Shown: positions 1-7,749 of the stretch, in pieces
Layout: each line of letters opens with the position of its first letter
How positions within the stretch are numbered: the stretch's first letter is position 1
NCBI RefSeq assembly: GCF_020166515.1
Contig: NZ_JAINZT010000007.1
Location: 62,001-126,000, forward strand
Direction of reading: 5' to 3'
Source of the DNA: Robertkochia flava
Lineage (GTDB): Bacteria; Bacteroidota; Bacteroidia; Flavobacteriales; Flavobacteriaceae
Length of the DNA: 64,000 nt
Translations under genes and position numbers: made by a program
Notes under the pieces: generated by a model
What the model was told of the DNA's origin: nothing
Databases searched by the model: none
The model's input: the letters and a program-made list of their open reading frames with translations, nothing else

Positions 1-1758
1 TTACAGGGCCGATTCCCGACACCTGGCAAGGGAACACTCATGTTTGATCTGGCAAACTCTCAGATAACCGTGAAGTCCGATGAGCTCAAGAAGTATGGTA
101 TATCCCAGGAAAATGACAGTCTCTCTTTAGCAGCTCCTTCCGGTTTTAAGGCTATGAAGTTCAACCTGGCTTATCCTGCATTTCATGGGAATCTCTCCTT
201 GATTTATGAGCGCATTGACCCCGGATACCGGACGTTCGGGGCCTACTATTTCAATGCCGACCTGGAAAATATCAGTGCCTCTGTGACACAATCCCTTTTT
301 AGCGGGAAGGTGCATCTCAGCCTACGGTCGGGAATACAAAGGGATAACCTGGATAAGGCAAAGAAACAGGAGTTACAACGTCATGTGCATGCCGTTTCCC
401 TTCAGGTTAATGCGGGCAAGCGTCTTTCCATGCAGGGGGCGTATTCTAATTTCAGGAGTTTCACCAATTCCAGGAATCAATTTGATAAGATCAACCAGGT
501 AAATGAACTTGAAATGCCGGACACCCTGAATTACCGTCAACTTTCGGCTCAGGCTTCGCTTTCAATGAACTACAGGTTGGAAGGTGATGAGGGGAATACC
601 AGGTCTGTTTCCTTTTACTCGGGCTACCAGGAGAACCGAAATGAAGGCGGTACCGGAGCAATACCCGAAGACAGGAATCAATTCCTTCAGGGAAACCTCT
701 CCTATCATTCCCGGCTGGCATCTTCCGGATGGAGTTATACAGTAAACTGTAATAGCGCTTTGAATCTGAGCTCACAGGACACCTATTTTATATGGGGCCC
801 GGGCCTGGACCTGGGGAAACATTTCTTTTCTGAAAAACTCCGTACCGCGGTTTCATTTTCCTATAACAGCAGCAAAAGCAGGTCTGAAACAAATACCAGG
901 GTCTTTAATACCCGTATCAATGGCACCTACCAGATACATCCTGATCATGCCTTCAGAATTTCAGGGCTTTTTCAACACCGCGATCCGGGGGCGATGAGGT
1001 CTCATGACCTGACCCTGCAAATATATTACCAGTACACCTTTGACAACCTGAGGATTCATCTGGATCCTAAATCCGGGGTACGGGACCAAACCCCGGTAAG
1101 GGTGAGTTTCAGGTATCGCAATGTATCCTATTCGGGTACCCTGCCGGAGGTGAACCGGCAGATCGCCCTGGTAAGCCAAATGCCACAGTTTAAAAAACTG
1201 CCTCCTACGGTTCAGCACGATCTGGAGGTATTGCGCCAACGGTACCTGGAGCAGGAGAAAAGAGCGGGGTATAAAATACACGCCCTGAATTACCTGAAGG
1301 TACTCTATGACTATGGCGATATACTGATGGATTACTACACCTATGCCGATAAGACCATCAGAAAGATCATCCACGATATGAAAAGGACCGATCGTGAACT
1401 GGAACGCCGTTATGTGACCAGCTATCACGCCTTTCATGACCGGGAAGAAGAAAGGGAATGGGTACACGATCCGAAAGCGGTTCTTGAAGAATGCACCCGA
1501 AGGCTCAAAGCACACCGTTGGCTGGAGCGGGAATTCAATACCTACACAGGTATTGGGTTGGATCGAAAGAACCCACCCATGATTCGCACGTATATGGATG
1601 CCCATCTTGGGCGGTATTTTAAAACCATCAGTAAGAACACTTCCCCCGAAAACATCATGGAAGTCATGGAAACCAGCCTGATCGATCACTTCTACCGGTG
1701 GTCTCTGAAATACACCCCTGACCAAAAAGTTGAATTGCGTTATCCCCCGGAAAATTAA
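1..1758 (+). CDS. Outer-membrane beta-barrel protein with helical C-terminal tail (5' end outside window)
   Basis: The frame is open to the first base, so the N-terminus lies outside the window; the ATG at 40 is internal. The first ~370 residues alternate polar and aromatic/hydrophobic residues with many Tyr, Ser and Asn, typical of antiparallel outer-membrane strands. From about base 1170 the character changes to a charged helical region rich in Arg, Glu, Asp and Tyr, with no further membrane-like strands. The gene ends 8 bases before the large TANFOR protein, so the two are probably co-transcribed. I do not recognise a named family. The context suggests a partner, anchor or translocator for the downstream protein; that role is inference. 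A TonB-independent surface receptor is an alternative. Confidence 0.6.
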   Translation, partial: LQGRFPTPGKGTLMFDLANSQITVKSDELKKYGISQENDSLSLAAPSGFKAMKFNLAYPAFHGNLSLIYERIDPGYRTFGAYYFNADLENISASVTQSLFSGKVHLSLRSGIQRDNLDKAKKQELQRHVHAVSLQVNAGKRLSMQGAYSNFRSFTNSRNQFDKINQVNELEMPDTLNYRQLSAQASLSMNYRLEGDEGNTRSVSFYSGYQENRNEGGTGAIPEDRNQFLQGNLSYHSRLASSGWSYTVNCNSALNLSSQDTYFIWGPGLDLGKHFFSEKLRTAVSFSYNSSKSRSETNTRVFNTRINGTYQIHPDHAFRISGLFQHRDPGAMRSHDLTLQIYYQYTFDNLRIHLDPKSGVRDQTPVRVSFRYRNVSYSGTLPEVNRQIALVSQMPQFKKLPPTVQHDLEVLRQRYLEQEKRAGYKIHALNYLKVLYDYGDILMDYYTYADKTIRKIIHDMKRTDRELERRYVTSYHAFHDREEEREWVHDPKAVLEECTRRLKAHRWLEREFNTYTGIGLDRKNPPMIRTYMDAHLGRYFKTISKNTSPENIMEVMETSLIDHFYRWSLKYTPDQKVELRYPPEN

Positions 1759-1765
1759 GTGGCTT

Positions 1766-4700
1766 ATGAAAAAAGTATGTTTTTTAATTTTATTCATCCT
1801 GTTGGCGGTTGCAGTCCGTGCCCAGGTATTTCCCGTCACAGCAGACCTCAGGGTACAACCGGTTCATCTGCAAAGACTGAGCGACCTCGGAGGATTTGGA
1901 TCTTCGCCTTATCCTGTTCAGGTTCATCTGTTACTCAACGACCTCAGTATAGACCAAAGAAGCGTTACTTTAAGCTATTCTCTGAGGGGGGAGGGCATTT
2001 TTGTGGAAACCAGGCCACAATTGACTACCAGGTCGCTGACCCTGGAAAGTGGTATCCTTTTTACGGTTCCAGAGGCCTTGATATCCTCCGGATTTACCCC
2101 GGGGAATCTATCGGGAAATAACCAGGTGGGATATACCGACCTGCTTCCGGAAGGGACTTATGAGATCTGTGTGGAAGTTATTGATGTTTTGAGTCAGCGC
2201 AAGCTCTCCAACACGGTATGCAAACAGGTCTACCTAACCCGCAATGAACCTCCCTTGCTGATCTTTCCGGAAAAGGGGGCTGCCATCACTTCCGTTTTAC
2301 CGCAATCCCTGATGTTTCAATGGGCTCCCAGGCATAGCAATGGGGGGATGTTTTCCTATCATTTTTCCCTGGTTGAGGTTTGGGATGTTCACCAGGATCC
2401 CCAGGCAGCATTTATGGCATCGCCCCCCATATTTGAAACTACCACAACGCATACCCAGTTGCGATATGACCATCAGGCCACTCCACTTATCCCGAACCGG
2501 AGGTATGCCTGGCAGGTACGTGTGCTGCCCGATAATGATAATTTTACGGGAGGTAGTTATACCAATAACGGGCGCAGCGAGATCTTTTGGTTTGATTATG
2601 TGGAAACCTGTAAAATGCCACTTGCGATCTCCCATGAGGTGAAGGGAAAAAACCAGGCAAATATTTCATGGTCGGATGCTTCCTTTGATCTGGCGTACTA
2701 CGTTATACGCTACCGGAAAAGCGGGGAGGATAACCAATGGTTTTACAGCAGGACCACCCTTAATCAGCTTACCCTGTGGGGGCTTGAGGCAGCAACGGAA
2801 TACGAATACCAGGTCTTAAAGCAATGTGAATTACAGGAATCCGCATACAGCGCTTCCGGGTTTCTTACTACCGGGAGTTCGAACCAGTTAAGCGACCTGT
2901 ATGACTGTGGTATTGCACCGGAGATGAACGTAAAGGCACAGTTTCCCCTGCCCAGGCTGGCCGTTGGGGAGCAGTTCAGGGCCGGTGATTTTCTGATCAC
3001 CGTAACCGAGGTAAAGGGTGCAGACGGCAGGTTCTCCGGTAAGGGGGTGGTGGGTATTCCTTACCTGGCCAACATCAGGGTAGGGGTGCGTTTCACGAAT
3101 GTTTACATCAACAGGGACCGGCAACTCGCTTCCGGGGAGGTCAGGACGGAGTACGACAGGAACTGGAGAAACATGCTGGATATCGATCAGGCGGCCGATG
3201 TGGCGGAAGACATTGCTGATGCGATTTTCGGGGATGATGATCACCTGTTAGCCCCCCTGGATTTTGAGATCACCGCGGAGGCCATCAGTGTTGAGGATGG
3301 CAGGATTCTCATAACGGCTCCGGATGGCAGTATCACCGAGATAGATCATGACCAGGGAGATACGGTACTCATTACCGATGCATCTGGAGATCAGTGGCAG
3401 GTGGATGCCAACGGGGAGGTCCTGCAGGTGGGAGAGGGAGCACCGGGAGGTCCGGTGACTGCTGTTAATACGGAGGGGGTGATCTACAACTCTCAGGGGC
3501 AAGCAGAGGTAACAACCCTTGCCCCGGAGGGGATAAATGCCAGGTTTTATCTCGGGCCTGAAAGCCGGTACGCCATGGATGAGGTCAACCGGGAGTGGAA
3601 AAAGGCCGTATACCCCGGGATTTCTGATACCCGGGGAGAAGACTATTTCCCGGTACACAAGGCGGTGATCTCAGGCAGGGAAGAGGTTTTTTACGCAGCA
3701 TTGGAGGTTAAGCGGTCTTCGTTTCATGCAGACAGCCTGGTGGTTAAGACCATGGAAGGGCGAAAGATCGCTTTTTCCTTTTTAGAAGACGGACAGATCC
3801 TGACCATCCGGCTCCGGGGATTGGCCGATACCCTGGAAGAACAGGTTTTGCTATGCTATCCGATGAAAGAGGAGGAAAAATATGAGGTTATCGGGATGTT
3901 CTACCTCCACCATTTGCAGGCCCACCGGGAAATAGGCTTAAGTGTCACCGGAGCAGGCCATGGGGCCGTACCGGAGCACCTGGAATCCATGCTGAAGTCG
4001 GTTTACGGCCCAATCGGGATCGACTTCAGGCTGCATGATTCGGGGACTTTTGTGCCGGATCCCGCCTTGTGGGATAGCCAGGAACGCAATGGACTTTTGG
4101 ATTATCCCGGGAGTGGCCTGCTGGCCGATTATCCCCCTGAATTCCGTGATTTTCAGCGGCATTTTATGGTGTCCGGACTTTTTTCAGAGCCTGAAGACTA
4201 CCACCTCTTTTTCCTCCAGGGAGCCATCTCCACTACAGCAGGTATTGCCGGGTTCATGCCTCCGGGCCGGCAGTGGGGGTATGTATTCGCCCGGGGAGAC
4301 TCCGAACATAAGCCGGATGCGGCAACCATAGCCCTCCATGAGATCGGACACGGGATCTTTGGCCTGCAACACCCCGAAGACCCGGGAGCCACCGGATTGC
4401 TCATGAACCAGGGGCCAGGGGTGGAACTCACCTACCGCGATTGGAAGGTGATCAATGACAATGGCTTAACCCTGCATTGGTTTGACCGGGACGATACCAG
4501 GGAAATAGGAGGGAAGACCTGGTTCACTCCCGACTGGAAACCCTTCCGGATTCCGGAAACCAGGGTCATCAGCAGCGACCGGGTAGAAGGGGTGGTTGAA
4601 GGTGCCGTTCCCGGGTTTAAAGTGAACGGAACCTATTACCATGCCCGAATGGGCGGATCGGGTTTCGAGGGGTATTTCGACGGGTCTGGAGCAGCGTATC

Positions 4701-5830
4701 CGGTAACAACGGTAAGGGATATTGAAGATGATGCTGAGGTCTACCTTTTTCAGTATAGCGGAGGATGTGGCTATAACAGGTATTTCAAGGCACCGTATTA
4801 CCGGGTGAAAACCGGCCTGGAAGGAATGGAGCTTGACTCGGACCCGGGGATTGAATTCGTTGCCCGTATTCCCTGTGATGGAGCGGTGCAGGCAGAGAAC
4901 CTGTTTTTAAAAGCCGTTTGTGAGGCTTCAGAAGACCTGGAACCGACTCCTGAAGAGATCGAACAGCTAAAGCATCTGCTCCAGGCGGCCCATCGGCGTA
5001 GAGCAACCCTGGGAGAACGGACAGGAATGCCCAAAGGAGAATTTTACCACCTGATCAATTTTGAGGAAGAAACCCTGGGAGAACAGGAACAGGTGCTGGA
5101 AGACAAGTTATTCCTGCTTACATCGCTTACCGGTATAAACTTCTATGTGATGGCCCACCCCAGGGATGGCCCGGAAAGGATGGCTGATGTGAAGCAGTTG
5201 GCCCGCCTCCTGATGGAAGGTGTGCCGGAACTGCAACAGGGAAGATCGGTACTCATCCTGGCGGCTTATAATACATTAAGTACCCCTGGCGGTGAGGTAT
5301 CCTGTGTTTACAGTGGCATGTCGCTTTCCAGATCTGACCTGATCCCTGCGCAAAGCCTGGAATCAACAAATTTCAAGAGCCTCTCCGACCTGGTGATATC
5401 CACATTTTCGGCTTTAGAGAAACCCTTTGGTATCAGCCGGTTCTACATCAGGGGCAATAAGGAGATCCTGAAGACCGAATCTAGGAATGCGCAGGGACAA
5501 TTTGTTCGCGGATTACCCTTCATCTATAAAGCCGAGTTTTATGAAAGTCCTTACCTGCAAAGGGTAGAGGAATTGCAGCAGTCTATAGGGGCATTAAGGG
5601 AGATGGAGGCGGAATATGCCGCCAGTGAGGTGGCTGCGGAGCGGTATATGAAACTGCGGGAAGAGAGCGTTTCGGAGCTCAACCATACCATTAATACCGC
5701 GCTTCAAGAAGAGCACCGGGCCTTGCAGGAGAATAACAGGGAATTTTGGGAGTTCAGGAATTCGGGCCTTGGGAACCTGAGGGAAGGACTGCTGGCAGAT
5801 AAGGAGAAATTACACGCCTGGTTTGGGTAA
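1766..5830 (+). CDS. Large exported TANFOR-type FN3 protein with zinc-metallopeptidase motif; polymorphic-toxin trunk
   Basis: The start at 1766 gives a Sec signal (MKKVCFLILFILLAVAVRAQ) and clears the upstream stop; an earlier in-frame start would overlap it. Residues ~20-275 match what I know of TANFOR-type Bacteroidota proteins (LLLNDLS, an LPEGTYEIC-like segment, FQWAPRH, PLIPNRRYAWQVRV). A fibronectin III domain follows at ~280-375, then a beta-rich spacer with short repetitive strands (~500-570). A zincin-like region at ~720-900 carries H858-E859-x2-H862 and H869, plus a downstream LLMN resembling a Met-turn. The third His is one residue later than in the classical metzincin HExxHxxGxxH. 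The last ~90 residues are a charged coiled coil. The frame stops at TAA 5828-5830, yet the same frame runs on without a stop into the next ORF, so the protein is probably truncated by a nonsense change. Such peptidase domains usually release the toxin tip. Confidence 0.75.
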   Translation: MKKVCFLILFILLAVAVRAQVFPVTADLRVQPVHLQRLSDLGGFGSSPYPVQVHLLLNDLSIDQRSVTLSYSLRGEGIFVETRPQLTTRSLTLESGILFTVPEALISSGFTPGNLSGNNQVGYTDLLPEGTYEICVEVIDVLSQRKLSNTVCKQVYLTRNEPPLLIFPEKGAAITSVLPQSLMFQWAPRHSNGGMFSYHFSLVEVWDVHQDPQAAFMASPPIFETTTTHTQLRYDHQATPLIPNRRYAWQVRVLPDNDNFTGGSYTNNGRSEIFWFDYVETCKMPLAISHEVKGKNQANISWSDASFDLAYYVIRYRKSGEDNQWFYSRTTLNQLTLWGLEAATEYEYQVLKQCELQESAYSASGFLTTGSSNQLSDLYDCGIAPEMNVKAQFPLPRLAVGEQFRAGDFLITVTEVKGADGRFSGKGVVGIPYLANIRVGVRFTNVYINRDRQLASGEVRTEYDRNWRNMLDIDQAADVAEDIADAIFGDDDHLLAPLDFEITAEAISVEDGRILITAPDGSITEIDHDQGDTVLITDASGDQWQVDANGEVLQVGEGAPGGPVTAVNTEGVIYNSQGQAEVTTLAPEGINARFYLGPESRYAMDEVNREWKKAVYPGISDTRGEDYFPVHKAVISGREEVFYAALEVKRSSFHADSLVVKTMEGRKIAFSFLEDGQILTIRLRGLADTLEEQVLLCYPMKEEEKYEVIGMFYLHHLQAHREIGLSVTGAGHGAVPEHLESMLKSVYGPIGIDFRLHDSGTFVPDPALWDSQERNGLLDYPGSGLLADYPPEFRDFQRHFMVSGLFSEPEDYHLFFLQGAISTTAGIAGFMPPGRQWGYVFARGDSEHKPDAATIALHEIGHGIFGLQHPEDPGATGLLMNQGPGVELTYRDWKVINDNGLTLHWFDRDDTREIGGKTWFTPDWKPFRIPETRVISSDRVEGVVEGAVPGFKVNGTYYHARMGGSGFEGYFDGSGAAYPVTTVRDIEDDAEVYLFQYSGGCGYNRYFKAPYYRVKTGLEGMELDSDPGIEFVARIPCDGAVQAENLFLKAVCEASEDLEPTPEEIEQLKHLLQAAHRRRATLGERTGMPKGEFYHLINFEEETLGEQEQVLEDKLFLLTSLTGINFYVMAHPRDGPERMADVKQLARLLMEGVPELQQGRSVLILAAYNTLSTPGGEVSCVYSGMSLSRSDLIPAQSLESTNFKSLSDLVISTFSALEKPFGISRFYIRGNKEILKTESRNAQGQFVRGLPFIYKAEFYESPYLQRVEELQQSIGALREMEAEYAASEVAAERYMKLREESVSELNHTINTALQEEHRALQENNREFWEFRNSGLGNLREGLLADKEKLHAWFG

Positions 5831-5863
5831 GGGAAAGAGGGAGAATACTTCGAACGATGGAAG

Positions 5864-7135
5864 ATGCTGTTCGGTACATCGCCCCTTGGCGAAGCCGACT
5901 TTTACGATTTTGATCCCTATATCCTGACCGACGATGTGGTGTATACCTCCCTGGATGTGCTGGCCCTGGTGCCTGACCCGAGATGGGAGGCGGCAATGGA
6001 ATTTACCGGCCTGGTGTATGCCACTCTGCGCAATGATATGGATGCCGCGGTAATGTATAACGCGGCTCTAGCCATTCCCTTTTCTTCTGCCAGGATCTTC
6101 CGGGAAAGTCTTCCTGATGGCTTTGCCACAGTGGCCCGGCTGGAAGGTGAAGACCTCTTGTTTTCGACCAAGCCCGTGGATCAGATCGAATCCGGGGAAC
6201 TGCAGCTCACCCCGGTACTTACCGGGAATGAAAAAGTGGCCCGGCGCATTGAGGAGGTGGGGTATTCCCATTTCCGCGATACCGAGGCCATTAAGCGCCT
6301 GTTAAATCAGCCGCTCATCAAAAGACAATGGAACAATCTTTTGGAGGTACCCTGGGAAAGCCTTCCGGATTGTTACCGCTGCGAGAGGGATGCCCTGGAG
6401 TTTTGGGAAGATGTAACGGAGGAGGCCGTGCATTACCGCTCAGGAGATTATTATATAAAACACCTGGAAGCTACCGGGGAGATCCTGGTAGGGGACGTCA
6501 GAAAAAAAGAGGTGGTGGCTTTTTTCAGGGGTGTGGAAAACACCGGGGTGCTGGAACAACATTCTTATGCGGATATTCTAAGAACGGTAAAGCGGTATTT
6601 CGGGATCTCAGAAATGCCTTCAGGGGTCACCTTTAATTTTTCGAACGGACTCTCGCTTGCGTCTTCCCCCGAAAAATGCACTACGGTAATTGGGAACTAT
6701 GCCACAAACGGTCGGGGAAGCGGGGGAGATATGAAAGGCTTTATTCAGGAAATTCTCTTAAATTTAAAACACCAGGATTTCGAAGGCCGGAAGAACGGGT
6801 TTAATGTGCTGAATGTGAGTGATGCAGCATTTATGGATGCCCGCGATTTCTGGGAAGACATCAATAAACCCTGGCTGCTGCGCGCTATTGAAAGGGGAGA
6901 TGCCATCTATGCCGGGACGGACCCTATGGATTTGAGTAAGGTATTTAGAATTTTAGATGAGTTTAATTCTCCAGTCATAAGAACTGCAGCAGAATTAGAG
7001 AAAAATTTAAAATCAATAATGATTAATTCTAATGAATATGAAAACCTAACGGGCTTAGGGAAAGAATTAAAGCTGTTATTTGAAAATGGTTATTCTTTAG
7101 AATTAGAAAAATACATCTTTATTAAAAATGATTAA
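5864..7135 (+). CDS. C-terminal toxin-tip reading frame of the TANFOR protein, detached by an in-frame stop
   Basis: This ORF is in the same frame as the upstream 4-kb gene. The 33 bases between TAA 5828 and ATG 5864 read as ordinary sense codons (GKEGEYFERWK). It has no signal peptide and no convincing ribosome-binding site, so it was probably the distal part of one ~1,790-residue protein. A pre-toxin-like region is followed by a tip containing NVLNVSD, DFWEDINKPWL and RGDAIY, ending in a TGLGKE-type segment. I associate this pattern with Bacteroidota polymorphic-toxin C-termini but cannot assign an activity. From about 6930 the sequence becomes strongly AT-rich while the frame continues. 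The end overlaps the next gene by 8 bases. It could be expressed separately, by readthrough, or not at all. Confidence 0.6.
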   Translation: MLFGTSPLGEADFYDFDPYILTDDVVYTSLDVLALVPDPRWEAAMEFTGLVYATLRNDMDAAVMYNAALAIPFSSARIFRESLPDGFATVARLEGEDLLFSTKPVDQIESGELQLTPVLTGNEKVARRIEEVGYSHFRDTEAIKRLLNQPLIKRQWNNLLEVPWESLPDCYRCERDALEFWEDVTEEAVHYRSGDYYIKHLEATGEILVGDVRKKEVVAFFRGVENTGVLEQHSYADILRTVKRYFGISEMPSGVTFNFSNGLSLASSPEKCTTVIGNYATNGRGSGGDMKGFIQEILLNLKHQDFEGRKNGFNVLNVSDAAFMDARDFWEDINKPWLLRAIERGDAIYAGTDPMDLSKVFRILDEFNSPVIRTAAELEKNLKSIMINSNEYENLTGLGKELKLLFENGYSLELEKYIFIKND

Positions 7136-7454
7136 AAAGAATGGATATTATTATTCAATGCCTTTGGAGTTTGAAGAAGAGCATGCTGGTGTTGTTATTA
7201 AAAAGAAATATTTTCGATTCTTCGTTTTTGATGAAAACGGACATATTTATTCAAATATAATTTGGGAGAATAATAAATTAATAAAAGAAGATATTCTATA
7301 CAAATTGGGAAATAGTAATGTTGTTTACCAGTTAAACAATAATGTTGTTGAAATTATTTCAGAATTTAGTGAAAGAAAAGAATTGAATATTGTTACTCCG
7401 GATTATTTCTATGATTGTGATTTAATCGAATACCATTTCCACCCCTGGGAGTAG
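7128..7454 (+). CDS. Small acidic/aromatic protein, candidate immunity protein of the toxin tip
   Basis: This is a 108-residue cytosolic-type protein without signal peptide or membrane segment, rich in Tyr, Phe, Asn, Glu and Ile. Its start overlaps the toxin-tip stop by 8 bases, an arrangement that favours translational coupling. Base composition is far more AT-rich than the upstream trunk and the downstream genes, and matches only the last ~200 bases of the tip ORF. No family is recognised. Position, size, composition and coupling fit an immunity gene acquired together with the toxin tip; that function is inference. Confidence 0.6.
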   Translation: MIKKNGYYYSMPLEFEEEHAGVVIKKKYFRFFVFDENGHIYSNIIWENNKLIKEDILYKLGNSNVVYQLNNNVVEIISEFSERKELNIVTPDYFYDCDLIEYHFHPWE

Positions 7455-7502
7455 CGTCTGCTTAGGCGGCGGGTGAAATGACGTTCTAAAAAGGAAAACC
7501 GA

Positions 7503-7749
7503 TCATTCGATCAGTTTTTGGGTAAAGGAGTTTACAAACAGGATACTTCCCAGGTCGCCGTATCCCTCAAAGGCATTCACCCCCAAATGGCGGAGGCTGT
7601 CTTCGTGGAATCCAATGATGGTTAAACCGGCATTGGCAGAGTTGGAATTGATTATGGATTTATAGGATTTCCCTTCCTCCTCCACCAGGATTTTAATATT
7701 CTGCCAGGTGATGGGCAGTCGGCCCTTCTGGATCAGGTCTTCATTTGCC
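7503..7749 (-). pseudogene. Displaced C-terminal tail of the SLC12-type transporter (frameshifted)
   Basis: Read on the minus strand from the A5 run (plus-strand T run 7750-7754), this frame gives ~82 codons: KANEDLIQKGRLPIT, then EEEGKSYKSIINSNS, LTIIGFHED and a GSILFVNS ending. That segment looks like the missing cytosolic tail of the upstream transporter. Restoring one A turns GTA AAA AGG into GTA AAA AAG and joins the two frames exactly, giving a ~738-residue protein. As it stands the tail has only a GTG as possible start and is probably not made alone. Confidence 0.75.

Noticed and set aside
961-1839. Long antisense ORF (292 codons, minus strand) opposite the barrel gene
   Set aside because: It is the complement of a convincing coding frame and its translation is low-complexity with no motif; typical shadow of a real gene.
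1766-5830. Considered Rhs/YD-repeat or CDI-type trunk for the toxin
   Set aside because: No YD repeats, haemagglutinin repeats or TPS domain seen; the N-terminus fits the TANFOR/FN3 type instead.
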